From NCBI GenBank assembly GCA_903828535.1, contig CAIKMN010000010.1, positions 1 to 64,000 on the forward strand: DNA of 64,000 nt. Direction: 5' to 3'. The notes beneath the pieces are model-generated. The model did not search any database and had not been told where the DNA came from. It worked only from the letters and a program-made list of their open reading frames with translations. Made by a program: the position numbers and the translations under genes. This DNA comes from an uncultured Curvibacter sp. (lineage in GTDB: Bacteria > Pseudomonadota > Gammaproteobacteria > Burkholderiales > Burkholderiaceae_C). This document shows, one piece after another, positions 34,835-44,653 of the stretch (the first letter of the stretch is position 1; each line of letters starts with the position of its first letter).

Positions 34835-36607
34835 TCAGCGGGCTTTGTTCAAGAGCTGAGCGGGTTCGTCTGACGCCAAAACTTCATGGGCCCAGCGTTT
34901 GAGTTTTTGCGTGTCGCTGCGCAAAATTTCTTGCTTGACCGACAAGATTTGCGAGGGGTGCATTGAAAACACCTTCAAGCCCATGCCCAACAACAAACGG
35001 GTCAGGGTCACATCGCCCGCCATTTCGCCGCACACACTGACCGACTTGCCTTGCTGGGCGCCGTGGTCCAATGTTTTGGCAATCAGGGCCAGCACCGCGG
35101 GGTGCAAAGGGTCGTACAAATGCGCAACCGATTCATCGGCGCGGTCAATCGCCAACGTGTATTGAATCAGGTCGTTGGTGCCGATCGACAAGAAGTCAAA
35201 GTAGCGCAAGAACAGGTCGACATTCAAGGCCGCAGCGGGAATTTCGATCATGGCACCGACTTGCACGGGGCCATAAACGACCCCCGCGTGATCCAGCTCG
35301 CGACGGGCCTGATCAAGCACCGCCAAGGTGGCGCGAATTTCAGAGGCTTGCGCCAACATCGGAATCAACAAATTCACTTTGCCATGGGCCGCTGCGCGCA
35401 AAATGGCGCGCAATTGGGTGCGGAACATATCAGGGTCTGCCAAGCTCCAGCGAATGGCCCTCAAGCCCAAGGCGGGGTTTAAATAAGACTCTTCACGCGG
35501 CTTTTCATCCAGTGGTTTGTCAGCGCCCACATCGACCGTGCGAATAGTGACCGGCAAGCCGTGCATGCCTTCAACGGCGCTTTTGTAGGCCGCATATTGC
35601 TCTTCTTCATCGGGCAATTGGCCATGCCGACCCATGAACAAGAATTCACTGCGGAACAGGCCAACGCCCAAGGCCCCTGCGGCCACCGCAGAGCGGGTGT
35701 CGTCAGGGAGTTCAATGTTGGCCAGCAGTTCAATTTTCTGACCATCCAAGGTCACCGCTGGGGTGTGGCGCAACCGCGTCAGCCGCTCACGCTCCAACTC
35801 ACCTTGACGCTGTTTAAAACCATACTCGGCCAGAATGATGGGCGAAGGGTCGACGATCATCACGCCGGCATCGCCGTCAATGATGACCCAGTCGTCTTGA
35901 CGCACCCACTGGCTGGCCCCGCGAGCGCCGACGACGGCAGGAATGTCCATGCTGCGTGCGACGATGGCAGTGTGCGAGGTCTTGCCACCCACATCGGTGA
36001 CAAAGCCTGCAAAGACACTTTGCTTGAACTGCATCATGTCCGCTGGTGACAGGTCGTGCGCCACCAAGACCAAGGGCACATCAACGGTGTCATCGATCAG
36101 CACTTCTTGCGAACTTTTGCGGGTGTGGCCGAAAACCGGCGTCACGGCAGACGGCGCCCCTTTGAGGTTGCGCAACACACGTTCCACCACCTGCTCCAAG
36201 TCGGCCTTGCGCTCGCGCAGGTAGCGGTCTTTCATTTCATCAAATTGCCGCCCGATGACCTCAAGCTGGGTCGTTAAGGCCCATTCTGCGTTGTACAAAC
36301 GCTCACGAACCCAATGCAAAACGCCGTCGGTCAGCGCCTCATCTTGCAGCAGCATCAAGTGCACATCCAGCAAGGCCGACAGTTCCGGCGGCGCCTCACT
36401 CGCTGGCATTTGAGCCAAGGAAGCCTGCAACTCGGACAGCTCCTCAGCCACTGCATTTTTAGCGGCAATTAGGCGCGCGCTTTCGCTTTCAACTTGGGCC
36501 GCTTCGATGAAATAATGCGCCACGTCCAAGCGGCTGGAGGCCACCAATACCGCCCGGCCAATCGCAATGCCCCGGGCAACAGCCAGACCTTGGACGGTGA
36601 AGGTCAT
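34835..36607 (-). CDS. ptsI: PTS enzyme I (phosphoenolpyruvate-protein phosphotransferase)
   Basis: 590 aa; GGKTSHTAIVARSMDIPAVVG (active His), GVGLFRSEFLFMGR, VCGEMAGD. Confidence 0.97.
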   Translation of the reverse strand: MTFTVQGLAVARGIAIGRAVLVASSRLDVAHYFIEAAQVESESARLIAAKNAVAEELSELQASLAQMPASEAPPELSALLDVHLMLLQDEALTDGVLHWVRERLYNAEWALTTQLEVIGRQFDEMKDRYLRERKADLEQVVERVLRNLKGAPSAVTPVFGHTRKSSQEVLIDDTVDVPLVLVAHDLSPADMMQFKQSVFAGFVTDVGGKTSHTAIVARSMDIPAVVGARGASQWVRQDDWVIIDGDAGVMIVDPSPIILAEYGFKQRQGELERERLTRLRHTPAVTLDGQKIELLANIELPDDTRSAVAAGALGVGLFRSEFLFMGRHGQLPDEEEQYAAYKSAVEGMHGLPVTIRTVDVGADKPLDEKPREESYLNPALGLRAIRWSLADPDMFRTQLRAILRAAAHGKVNLLIPMLAQASEIRATLAVLDQARRELDHAGVVYGPVQVGAMIEIPAAALNVDLFLRYFDFLSIGTNDLIQYTLAIDRADESVAHLYDPLHPAVLALIAKTLDHGAQQGKSVSVCGEMAGDVTLTRLLLGMGLKVFSMHPSQILSVKQEILRSDTQKLKRWAHEVLASDEPAQLLNKAR

Positions 36608-36611
36608 GGGC

Positions 36612-36881
36612 TTATTCGCCTTCGCCGAATTTATCGGCCATCAAAGCCAGAATGGCTTCGCTGGCAGCCGCTTCATCGGGGCCGTTGGTTTCCAGATCAA
36701 CGACAGAGCCCAAGCCTGCGGCCAACATCATCACGCCCATGATGCTTTTGGCGTTGACTCGGCGGTCGGCTTTGCTTAACCAGACTTCGCTTTGGAAGCT
36801 GCCCGCCAATTTGGTCAACTTGGCTGAGGCACGCGCGTGTAAGCCCAGTTTATTGCTGATGGTCGTGGTGGTTTTGATCAC
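36612..36881 (-). CDS. ptsH: Phosphocarrier protein HPr
   Basis: 89 aa; LGLHARASAKL (His15) and NAKSIMGVMML (Ser46 region). Confidence 0.97.
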   Translation of the reverse strand: MIKTTTTISNKLGLHARASAKLTKLAGSFQSEVWLSKADRRVNAKSIMGVMMLAAGLGSVVDLETNGPDEAAASEAILALMADKFGEGE

Positions 36882-37299
36882 GCGTGGTCCTTCTAGTCTG
36901 ATTTTGCGGGGCCGTGCTGGCCACCGTCATCACCCCTTGATTACCGCCCGCCAAAGCCTTGATGACCAAGGCATCGAGTTCTTCATGGCGGTACGTCACC
37001 GCGCGCAGCAACATGGGCAAATTAACACCCGCCAACAGACGCGAATGGACGCCGTCAACCAATTTTTGCGCGACATTACAAGGGGTCGCACCAAACACGT
37101 CACTTAGGACAAGCACCGGGTTGGGACCCATTTCATGCATCGTGATGCGCGCCATTTGCAAGGTTTCTTCGGGCGATAAATTGGGTTGCACATCCACCGC
37201 CCGGACCTCACGCTCGCACTCTGGAAAAACATGAAGCGCGCATTGCCGCAGGGCATGAGCGAGAGGCGCGTGGGCGATGATCAGGATGCGGTTGTTCAT
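36850..37299 (-). CDS. PTS EIIA component, mannose-type
   Basis: Start at MNNRILIIAHAPLAHALRQCALHVF; EIIA(Man) fold pattern VLVLSDVFGATPCNVAQKL; overlaps ptsH by 32 nt. Confidence 0.93.
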   Translation of the reverse strand: MNNRILIIAHAPLAHALRQCALHVFPECEREVRAVDVQPNLSPEETLQMARITMHEMGPNPVLVLSDVFGATPCNVAQKLVDGVHSRLLAGVNLPMLLRAVTYRHEELDALVIKALAGGNQGVMTVASTAPQNQTRRTTRDQNHHDHQQ

Positions 37300-37359
37300 G
37301 GGAAAAATTACAACCGCCATTATGGCCAACGAAGTGGCCGTTCTGGAAGCTTTTTGGTT

Positions 37360-37866
37360 TTAAGCTTTGGCTTGCGCCAACAAAGTTTCGGCGTTGCTGA
37401 CTTCAAATTTACCTGGGGCTTCACGGTTGATGCTGACCACTTTGCCGTCTTTGACCAACATCGAATATCGGTCGCTGCGCAAACCCATGCCGCGGGCCGT
37501 GAGGTCGAGCGTTAGACCCGTTGCCTTGGCGAAGTCGGCGCTGCCATCGGCCAACATGCGCACTTTGCCCACTGTTTTTTGGTCGCGCGCCCATGCGCCC
37601 ATGACGAAAGCATCGTTGACGCTCAAACACCAAATTTCATCGACACCGGCCGCTTTAAAAGCGTCAAAGTTTTCGACATAACCCGGCACGTGCTTGGCCG
37701 AGCAAGTGGGCGTGAAGGCGCCAGGCAATGCAAACAGCGCAATGGTTTTGCCGGCGCTGGCTTTGGCCACATCCACGGCGTTGGGGCCAATGCTGCATCC
37801 CTCGCCTTCCACTTCGCTGTATTCCATCAAAGTGGTAGCGGGCAGTTCGTCTCCGATGTTGATCAT
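37360..37866 (-). CDS. Type II (Prx5-like) peroxiredoxin
   Basis: 168 aa; PGAFTPTCSAKHVPGYVENFDAFKAAGVDEIWCLSVND. Confidence 0.95.
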   Translation of the reverse strand: MINIGDELPATTLMEYSEVEGEGCSIGPNAVDVAKASAGKTIALFALPGAFTPTCSAKHVPGYVENFDAFKAAGVDEIWCLSVNDAFVMGAWARDQKTVGKVRMLADGSADFAKATGLTLDLTARGMGLRSDRYSMLVKDGKVVSINREAPGKFEVSNAETLLAQAKA

Positions 37867-37903
37867 GGTGCTTCCTTTTAAGTAAGAAATGAGGACAGAA
37901 ATA

Positions 37904-37934
37904 AAAAAGCGACTCAGATTATGAGTCGCTTTTT
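37904..37934. terminator. Bidirectional intrinsic terminator downstream of rpsQ
   Basis: 13-bp stem aaaaagcgactca / tgagtcgcttttt with 5-nt loop gatta. Confidence 0.92.
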
Positions 37935-37956
37935 GTTTTTTCGCAGACGCTGAGTC

Positions 37957-38226
37957 TTAAACCGCAGCGGCCTTTTCAACCAAACGGGTTACAACCCAGT
38001 TCTTGGTGCGCGAAATCGGACGGCTTTCGGTGATTTCAATCACGTCGCCCACATGGTAGGCACCGTTTTCGTCGTGCGCGTGGTACTTGCTGGACTTGGC
38101 AACAATCTTGCCATACAACGCGTGCTTCACACGGCGTTCGACCAGCACGGTCACGGTTTTGCTGCGCTTGTCGCTGACCACTTTGCCAATCAAAGTGCGC
38201 TTGAGGGATTTCTTTACTTCCGTCAT
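37957..38226 (-). CDS. rpsQ: 30S ribosomal protein S17
   Basis: 89 aa; [33 protein letters not shown]. Confidence 0.98.
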   Translation of the reverse strand: MTEVKKSLKRTLIGKVVSDKRSKTVTVLVERRVKHALYGKIVAKSSKYHAHDENGAYHVGDVIEITESRPISRTKNWVVTRLVEKAAAV

Positions 38227-38235
38227 GTCGGCCCC

Positions 38236-38433
38236 TTATTTGGCGGCTTGCTTTTGAGCAAGAATGGTTTTTGCACGAGCGATGTCACGGCGCGTTACTT
38301 TGAGCGCGCCCGTGTTGCCCAGTTGTTGGGTGGCTTTTTGCATACGCAAACCAAAGTGGGCCTTTTGTAAGGCTTTCACTTCGGCTTCCACACCGGCGAT
38401 GTCTTTTTGACGCAGATCAGCAGCTTTGGTCAT
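38236..38433 (-). CDS. rpmC: 50S ribosomal protein L29
   Basis: 65 aa; position and [19 protein letters not shown]. Confidence 0.95.
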   Translation of the reverse strand: MTKAADLRQKDIAGVEAEVKALQKAHFGLRMQKATQQLGNTGALKVTRRDIARAKTILAQKQAAK

Positions 38434-38447
38434 ACTTATTCTCCTGA

Positions 38448-38864
38448 TTACTGGCCGAGCAAACGCGCGACAAAGGTGGTGCGCAATGGCAACTTGGCAG
38501 CGGCGAGGCGGAACGCTTCACGCGCCAACTCTTCAGGCACACCCACGATTTCATACAACACCTTACCGGGCTGGATTTCAGCCACGTAGTACTCGGGGTT
38601 GCCCTTACCGTTACCCATACGCACTTCAGCAGGCTTTTGGGAAATTGGTTTGTCAGGGAACACACGAATCCAGATGCGGCCGCCACGCTTAACGTGACGT
38701 GAAATGGCACGGCGGGCAGCTTCGATTTGACGTGCGGTCAAACGACCGCGGTCAGTCGATTTCAGACCGAAGTCACCGAAAGCCACCGAGTTGCCTCGTG
38801 TGGCGACGCCGGTGTTACGGCCTTTTTGCTCCTTGCGGTACTTGCGGCGAGCAGGTTGCAGCAT
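38448..38864 (-). CDS. rplP: 50S ribosomal protein L16
   Basis: 138 aa; [25 protein letters not shown]. Confidence 0.98.
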   Translation of the reverse strand: MLQPARRKYRKEQKGRNTGVATRGNSVAFGDFGLKSTDRGRLTARQIEAARRAISRHVKRGGRIWIRVFPDKPISQKPAEVRMGNGKGNPEYYVAEIQPGKVLYEIVGVPEELAREAFRLAAAKLPLRTTFVARLLGQ

Positions 38865-38866
38865 AT

Positions 38867-39748
38867 TTATTCTCCTTGTCCGTCCGCTGCTGTAGCGGGC
38901 GCGGCGACTTTGCGGACGCGCTTAACGGCGGTTTTTACTTCAGCACCAGCGGCTTCAGCGGGTTTATCGCTGCCGTCGGCTGGGGCCACATTGCCACCGG
39001 TACGGCGGGGTGCACGGCGGTCGCTATTGGGACGATCACCCGGGCGACCCTCACGGCGAGGACCGCGTGGACGGCGTTCATCGTCGTTGCGGGGTTCAAC
39101 CACAGCGGGCAAGTCATTGCGGCCGAGGGTGTCGCCCTTGTAAACCCAAACCTTGACGCCGATAACGCCATAAGTGGTTTTGGCCTCTGAGGTGCCGTAA
39201 TCGATGTCAGCGCGCAGCGTATGCAACGGCACACGGCCTTCGCGGTACCACTCCGTGCGGGCGATTTCAATGCCGTTCAAACGACCGGCCGACATGATCT
39301 TGATGCCCAAGGCGCCCAAACGCATGGCGTTTTGCATGGCGCGCTTCATGGCACGGCGGAACATGATGCGTTTTTCGAGCTGTTGGGTGATCGAGTCAGC
39401 GATCAACTTGGCATCGATCTCGGGCTTGCGCACTTCTTCGATGTTGACTGCGACGGGCACGCCCAAACGAGCAGCGAGTTCTTTCTTAAGCAACTCGATG
39501 TCTTCGCCTTTCTTGCCGATCACCACGCCCGGACGAGCCGAGAAAATGGTGATGCGGGCGTTCTTGGCAGGACGCTCGATCAGAATGCGCGACACGGCGG
39601 CATTCTTCAACTTGGCCTTCAGGTACTCGCGAACCTTGATGTCTTCGGCCAACATGCCGGCGAAGTCACGGTTGCTGGCGTACCAGCGGCTGGCCCAATT
39701 GCGGCTGACCGCCAGGCGGAAACCGGTTGGATGGATTTTTTGTCCCAT
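38867..39748 (-). CDS. rpsC: 30S ribosomal protein S3 (extended C-terminus)
   Basis: 293 aa; [26 protein letters not shown] domain; roughly 75-aa Arg/Pro then Ala-rich tail. Confidence 0.98.
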   Translation of the reverse strand: MGQKIHPTGFRLAVSRNWASRWYASNRDFAGMLAEDIKVREYLKAKLKNAAVSRILIERPAKNARITIFSARPGVVIGKKGEDIELLKKELAARLGVPVAVNIEEVRKPEIDAKLIADSITQQLEKRIMFRRAMKRAMQNAMRLGALGIKIMSAGRLNGIEIARTEWYREGRVPLHTLRADIDYGTSEAKTTYGVIGVKVWVYKGDTLGRNDLPAVVEPRNDDERRPRGPRREGRPGDRPNSDRRAPRRTGGNVAPADGSDKPAEAAGAEVKTAVKRVRKVAAPATAADGQGE

Positions 39749-39765
39749 AGTCTCTGTTCCGCCTA

Positions 39766-40101
39766 TTAGTTACCAACCGTCACGTACACGTGGCACGTGG
39801 GTTTGCTGATGCGATTGCCACGGCCTTTGGCACGGGCGGTGAAACGCTTGAGCGTGGCACCTTGCTCGACGTAAATGGTCTTGACTTTCAGTTCGTCAAT
39901 GTCAGCGCCGTCGTTGTGCTCCGCGTTGGCGATGGCCGACTCGAGCACTTTCTTGACAATACCCGCCGCTTTTTTCTGCGTGAAAGTCAAGATGTTCAAA
40001 GCTTGATCGACCTTTTTGCCGCGGATTAAATCAGCGACAAGACGGCCTTTATCAACAGACAGGCGAACGCCCCGGAGGACTGCACGTGTTTCCATGGTCA
40101 T
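39766..40101 (-). CDS. rplV: 50S ribosomal protein L22
   Basis: 111 aa; [23 protein letters not shown]. Confidence 0.98.
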   Translation of the reverse strand: MTMETRAVLRGVRLSVDKGRLVADLIRGKKVDQALNILTFTQKKAAGIVKKVLESAIANAEHNDGADIDELKVKTIYVEQGATLKRFTARAKGRGNRISKPTCHVYVTVGN

Positions 40102-40104
40102 TCC

Positions 40105-40383
40105 TTATTTCTTCTGGACTTTTTTGTCCGCGGGGTGACCCTTGAAGGTGCGCGTCAAGGCGAATTCGCCGAGCTTGTGGCCCACCATCTGGTCGGTAAC
40201 GTAAACCGGGACGTGTTGTTTGCCGTTGTGAACGGCAATGGTCAAACCGATGAAATCGGGCAAGACCATGGAACGACGTGACCAGGTTTTAATTGGTTTT
40301 TTATCCTTGGTCGCCACCGCTTTTTCAACTTTAGCGATCAGGTGATGGTCAACAAAAGGACCTTTTTTCAGAGAGCGAGTCAT
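40105..40383 (-). CDS. rpsS: 30S ribosomal protein S19
   Basis: 92 aa; [20 protein letters not shown]. Confidence 0.98.
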   Translation of the reverse strand: MTRSLKKGPFVDHHLIAKVEKAVATKDKKPIKTWSRRSMVLPDFIGLTIAVHNGKQHVPVYVTDQMVGHKLGEFALTRTFKGHPADKKVQKK

Positions 40384-40393
40384 TGCCTACCCC

Positions 40394-41218
40394 TTACTTT
40401 TTACGACGCGACACGATCATGACCTGTGTGCGCTTGTTGTTACGGGTACGGTAACCCTTGGTGAGATTACCCCAAGGATCCACTGCATGACGGCCTTCGC
40501 CGGTACGACCTTCACCACCACCGTGGGGGTGATCGATCGGGTTCATGGCCACACCGCGAACGGTAGGACGAATGCCCATCCAACGCTTCACACCGGCCTT
40601 GCCCAATTGGCGCAGGCTGTGTTCTTCGTTGGCAACTTCGCCGATGGTGGCACGGCACTCGATGTGGATCTTGCGAACTTCACCGGAGCGCAGGCGAACC
40701 TGAGCGTAAACGCCTTCACGGGCCAGCAAGGTGGCCGAAGCGCCTGCTGAACGGGCGATTTGAGCGCCCTTGCCGGGTTGCATTTCAATCGCGTGGATGG
40801 TGGAACCAACGGGAATGTTGCGAATAGGCAAGGTGTTACCCGCACGAATGGGGGCTTCTGAGCCGCTCATCAGGGTCGCGCCGGCTTCAACACCGCGCGG
40901 GGCGATGATGTAGCGACGCTCACCGTCGGCATAGCACAACAAGGCGATGTGGGCGGTGCGGTTGGGGTCGTATTCGACACGTTCCACTTTGGCAGGTATG
41001 CCGTCTTTGTTGCGCAAGAAGTCAACCACACGGTAGTGGTGCTTGTGACCACCGCCTTTGTGACGCGTGGTCACGTGGCCGTTGTTGTTGCGGCCGGCTT
41101 TTTGGAACTGAGGTTCCAACAGTGAGGCCAAAGGCGCGCCCTTGTAAAGGTGATCGCGCGTCACTTTCACCACAGCACGTTGGCCGGGTGAAGTGGGTTT
41201 CATTTTAATGACAGCCAT
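40394..41218 (-). CDS. rplB: 50S ribosomal protein L2
   Basis: 274 aa; [23 protein letters not shown]. Confidence 0.99.
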   Translation of the reverse strand: MAVIKMKPTSPGQRAVVKVTRDHLYKGAPLASLLEPQFQKAGRNNNGHVTTRHKGGGHKHHYRVVDFLRNKDGIPAKVERVEYDPNRTAHIALLCYADGERRYIIAPRGVEAGATLMSGSEAPIRAGNTLPIRNIPVGSTIHAIEMQPGKGAQIARSAGASATLLAREGVYAQVRLRSGEVRKIHIECRATIGEVANEEHSLRQLGKAGVKRWMGIRPTVRGVAMNPIDHPHGGGEGRTGEGRHAVDPWGNLTKGYRTRNNKRTQVMIVSRRKK

Positions 41219-41220
41219 GA

Positions 41221-41541
41221 TTACGCAGCCTCCCCAGAGAGGTTGAGTTCTTGACCTGGTTGCAGCGTGACATAAGCCTTGCGAACGTTGTCGCGACGGC
41301 CAATGGACTTGCCAAAACGCTTGGTCTTGCCTTTGGTATTCACCACAGATACGCCCTTAACTTCCACCTTGAACATCAATTCCACAGCGGCTTTGATTTC
41401 TGGCTTGGTAGCGTCTTGCAGCACTTTAAAAGTCACCGCGTTGGACACTTCAGCCACCATGGTGGCTTTTTCAGACACGATGGGGGCAACCAACACTTGC
41501 ATCAAACGACCTTCGTCAAACTTGGTAGTTGCGGTGCTCAT
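41221..41541 (-). CDS. rplW: 50S ribosomal protein L23
   Basis: 106 aa; [13 protein letters not shown]...[27 protein letters not shown]. Confidence 0.97.
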   Translation of the reverse strand: MSTATTKFDEGRLMQVLVAPIVSEKATMVAEVSNAVTFKVLQDATKPEIKAAVELMFKVEVKGVSVVNTKGKTKRFGKSIGRRDNVRKAYVTLQPGQELNLSGEAA

Positions 41542-42158
41542 GCGAACATCTCCTTCAGTTTGTCGATGGCGGCCTTGGTCACCAACACCTTGCGGTAGTG
41601 AACCAAAGACAGGGGATCGGCGTAACGGGGCTCAACGACCAATACATTGGGCAGGTTGCGCGAGGCCAGGTAAAGGTTGTCGTCCACTTCATCAGCGATG
41701 ACCATCACCGATTGCAGATTCATGGCCTTGAACTTGGCAGCCAAGAGCTTGGTCTTGGGGGCTTCTACACTCAAAGAATCAACCACAGCCAAACGGCCTT
41801 CGCGGGCCAGTTGCGAGAAGATGGAAGCCATGCCGGCACGGTACATCTTCTTGTTGATTTTCTGACCAAAGTTTTCGTCAGGCATGTTCGGGAAAATACG
41901 ACCACCCCCACGCCACAGCGGGGAAGACGTCATACCGGCGCGTGCGCGGCCGGTGCCTTTTTGTTTAAAAGGCTTTTTCGTCGAATGGTGAACTTGTTCG
42001 CGGTCTTTTTGAGCGCGGGTACCTTGGCGTGCGTTGGCTTGATAAGCCACGACGATTTGGTGAATCAAGTCTTCGTTGTAATCACGACCAAACACGGTCT
42101 CAGGCGCATCGAATTTCGAAGCGGCTTGGCCTTGGTCATTCAGGAGTTCGAGCTGCAT
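41538..42158 (-). CDS. rplD: 50S ribosomal protein L4
   Basis: 206 aa; [29 protein letters not shown]. Confidence 0.98.
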   Translation of the reverse strand: MQLELLNDQGQAASKFDAPETVFGRDYNEDLIHQIVVAYQANARQGTRAQKDREQVHHSTKKPFKQKGTGRARAGMTSSPLWRGGGRIFPNMPDENFGQKINKKMYRAGMASIFSQLAREGRLAVVDSLSVEAPKTKLLAAKFKAMNLQSVMVIADEVDDNLYLASRNLPNVLVVEPRYADPLSLVHYRKVLVTKAAIDKLKEMFA

Positions 42159-42832
42159 CAGTTCACTCCTTTAGCGGCTTTGGCCTTGACAGCAGGACGC
42201 ACCGTCACGAAGCCACCCTTGGAACCAGGAACAGCGCCCTTGATCAACAAGAGTTGGCGCGTTTCGTCGATGCGAATCACGTCAAGGTTTTGGGTGGTTT
42301 TGGTCACGTCACCGAGATGGCCTGACATTTTCTTGCCAGGGAACACGCGGCCAGGATCTTGCGCCATGGAGATCGAGCCGGGCACATTGTGCGAGCGGCT
42401 GTTACCGTGAGAGGCACGTTGCGAGCTGAAGTTATGGCGCTTAATGGTGCCGGCAAAGCCTTTACCGATGGAGGTGCCTTGCACGTCCACTTTTTGGCCC
42501 ACAGCAAACACCGCATTGGCCGGCACTTGAGCGCCAGCGGCATACTGCGCTGCGACTTCGGCAGACACGCGGAATTCTTGGATGATTTCGCCCGCTTCTA
42601 CGCCTGCTTTAGCAAGGTGACCGGCATTGGGCTTGGTCACGCGCGATGCTTTGCGCGAACCGAACGTGACCTGCAAGGCCACATAGCCATCATTCTCTTG
42701 GGTTTTCACCTGCGTCACGCGGTTGTTAGACACATCGACCACGGTGACAGGAACTGCATCCCCATCATCCGTGAACAAACGCATCATGCCCACCTTGCGA
42801 CCCAGCAACCCCAGTGAGGTGCTAAGACTCAT
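42158..42832 (-). CDS. rplC: 50S ribosomal protein L3
   Basis: 224 aa; [27 protein letters not shown]. Confidence 0.98.
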   Translation of the reverse strand: MSLSTSLGLLGRKVGMMRLFTDDGDAVPVTVVDVSNNRVTQVKTQENDGYVALQVTFGSRKASRVTKPNAGHLAKAGVEAGEIIQEFRVSAEVAAQYAAGAQVPANAVFAVGQKVDVQGTSIGKGFAGTIKRHNFSSQRASHGNSRSHNVPGSISMAQDPGRVFPGKKMSGHLGDVTKTTQNLDVIRIDETRQLLLIKGAVPGSKGGFVTVRPAVKAKAAKGVN

Positions 42833-42908
42833 GTGTTGTTCTCCATATCTTCCACCGTAGCGACTTCAATTGGCCCCTGCGTTTTGACGTGAAAGTGAGT
42901 TAATAAAT

Positions 42909-42928
42909 CTTGGCCAAATTTGACCAAG
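42909..42928. promoter_or_regulatory. 20-bp near-perfect palindrome CTTGGTCAAATTTGGCCAAG at the predicted +1 of the rplC promoter
   Basis: Direct reading; every position pairs with its partner, with one T:G mismatch (G-U wobble in RNA). Confidence 0.6.
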
Positions 42929-42934
42929 CCCTAA

Positions 42935-42963
42935 ATTATAGCAAGGACTCACCACTTGTGCAA
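42935..42963 (-). promoter_or_regulatory. Sigma70-type promoter TTGCAC-N17-TATAAT upstream of rplC
   Basis: Minus strand: -35 TTGCAC (42963-42958), 17-nt spacer, -10 TATAAT (42940-42935); followed by a ~100-nt leader before rplC. Confidence 0.75.
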
Positions 42964-43014
42964 GCCCTTGCTGATTTAGTTTTTTAAACCGCCCTCAGAA
43001 CTTTAGAAAAATTC

Positions 43015-43329
43015 TTATTGCAGTTTGATTTCGACGTCCACACCAGCAGGCAAGTCGAGCTTCATCAAAGCGTCAACGGTTTTGTCGGTGGGGTCCACAA
43101 TGTCCATCAGACGTTGGTGGGTTCGAATTTCGAACTGGTCACGGCTGGTCTTGTTAACGTGTGGTGAACGCAAAATGTCGAAACGCTTCATGCGGGTCGG
43201 CAAAGGGACGGGGCCTTTGACAATCGCGCCCGTGCGCTTGGCGGTGTCGACGATTTCGGCAGCCGATTGGTCGATCAACTTGTAGTCAAACGCTTTCAGG
43301 CGGATGCGGATTTTTTGTTTGGCTGACAT
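43015..43329 (-). CDS. rpsJ: 30S ribosomal protein S10
   Basis: 104 aa; [30 protein letters not shown]. Confidence 0.98.
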   Translation of the reverse strand: MSAKQKIRIRLKAFDYKLIDQSAAEIVDTAKRTGAIVKGPVPLPTRMKRFDILRSPHVNKTSRDQFEIRTHQRLMDIVDPTDKTVDALMKLDLPAGVDVEIKLQ

Positions 43330-43353
43330 GGCTAATTCCTTTTAATTTTCGAA

Positions 43354-44544
43354 TTAAGCCAAGATCGTGGCCACGACACCGGCGCCCACGGTACGACCAC
43401 CTTCGCGGATTGCGAAGCGCAGACCTTCTTCCATGGCAATGGGGTTGATCAGCTTGACCGTGATCGTCACGTTGTCGCCAGGCATCACCATTTCTTTGCC
43501 TTCAGGCAACTCAATCGCACCCGTGACGTCCGTGGTACGGAAGTAAAACTGGGGACGGTAGTTGTTGAAGAAAGGCGTGTGGCGACCCCCTTCGTCTTTG
43601 CTCAAGACGTAGATTTCAGCCGTAAAGTGGGTGTGGGGCTTGACGCTACCTGGCTTGCACAGCACTTGGCCGCGCTCCACCTCTTCACGCTTGGTGCCGC
43701 GCAACAAGATACCCACGTTGTCGCCCGCTTGACCTTGGTCCAGCAGCTTGCGGAACATTTCCACGCCCGTGCAGGTGGTCTTCAAGGTGGGCTTGATACC
43801 GACGATTTCGATTTCTTCGCCGACCTTGATGATGCCGCGCTCGATACGACCGGTCACCACGGTGCCGCGACCCGAGATCGAGAACACGTCTTCAACAGGC
43901 ATCAAGAACGCGCCGTCCACCGCACGCTCAGGCGTGGGGATGTAGGTGTCCAAGGCTTCGGCCAACTTCATGATGGCGCCTTCGCCGAGTTCGCCCTTGT
44001 CGCCATCCAGCGCCAAGCGAGCAGAACCCTTGATGATGGGGGTGTCGTCGCCAGGGAAGTCGTACTTGCTCAGCAATTCACGCACTTCCATTTCAACGAG
44101 TTCGAGTAATTCAGCGTCGTCCACCAAGTCCGCTTTGTTCAAAAACACAATGATGTAAGGCACGCCAACTTGGCGTGACAACAAAATGTGTTCGCGGGTT
44201 TGGGGCATGGGGCCGTCAGCGGCCGAGCACACCAAAATGGCGCCGTCCATTTGAGCCGCGCCCGTGATCATGTTCTTCACATAGTCAGCGTGACCCGGGC
44301 AGTCCACGTGGGCGTAGTGGCGGTTGGCCGTTTCGTATTCCACGTGGGCGGTGTTGATGGTGATGCCACGCGCTTTTTCTTCAGGCGCCGCGTCAATTTG
44401 GTCATAAGCCTTGGCTTCGCCGCCAAACTTTGCCGCCAAAACCGTTGCAATCGCAGCAGTCAGCGTGGTTTTACCATGGTCAACGTGGCCAATCGTGCCC
44501 ACGTTCACGTGGGGCTTGGTCCGTTCAAATTTACCTTTTGCCAT
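43354..44544 (-). CDS. tuf: Elongation factor Tu
   Basis: 396 aa; [45 protein letters not shown]. Confidence 0.99.
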   Translation of the reverse strand: MAKGKFERTKPHVNVGTIGHVDHGKTTLTAAIATVLAAKFGGEAKAYDQIDAAPEEKARGITINTAHVEYETANRHYAHVDCPGHADYVKNMITGAAQMDGAILVCSAADGPMPQTREHILLSRQVGVPYIIVFLNKADLVDDAELLELVEMEVRELLSKYDFPGDDTPIIKGSARLALDGDKGELGEGAIMKLAEALDTYIPTPERAVDGAFLMPVEDVFSISGRGTVVTGRIERGIIKVGEEIEIVGIKPTLKTTCTGVEMFRKLLDQGQAGDNVGILLRGTKREEVERGQVLCKPGSVKPHTHFTAEIYVLSKDEGGRHTPFFNNYRPQFYFRTTDVTGAIELPEGKEMVMPGDNVTITVKLINPIAMEEGLRFAIREGGRTVGAGVVATILA

Positions 44545-44653
44545 TTTTCAATTCTCCAAAGAGCATGCCCGTGTGTGGTTTAACGTCTGCACTGAGTTGC
44601 TGAATCACACCGCACGGGAACGGTGTGGCACCCAATCGCAGACAAAAAAGAAA

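Noticed and set aside
41529-42410. 293-aa plus-strand ORF antisense to rplD/rplC
   Set aside because: Antisense shadow of ribosomal protein genes.
44606-44627. Hairpin cacaccg-cacgggaa-cggtgtg between fusA and tuf
   Set aside because: Single 7-bp stem without a T-run; insufficient to call a terminator or regulator.
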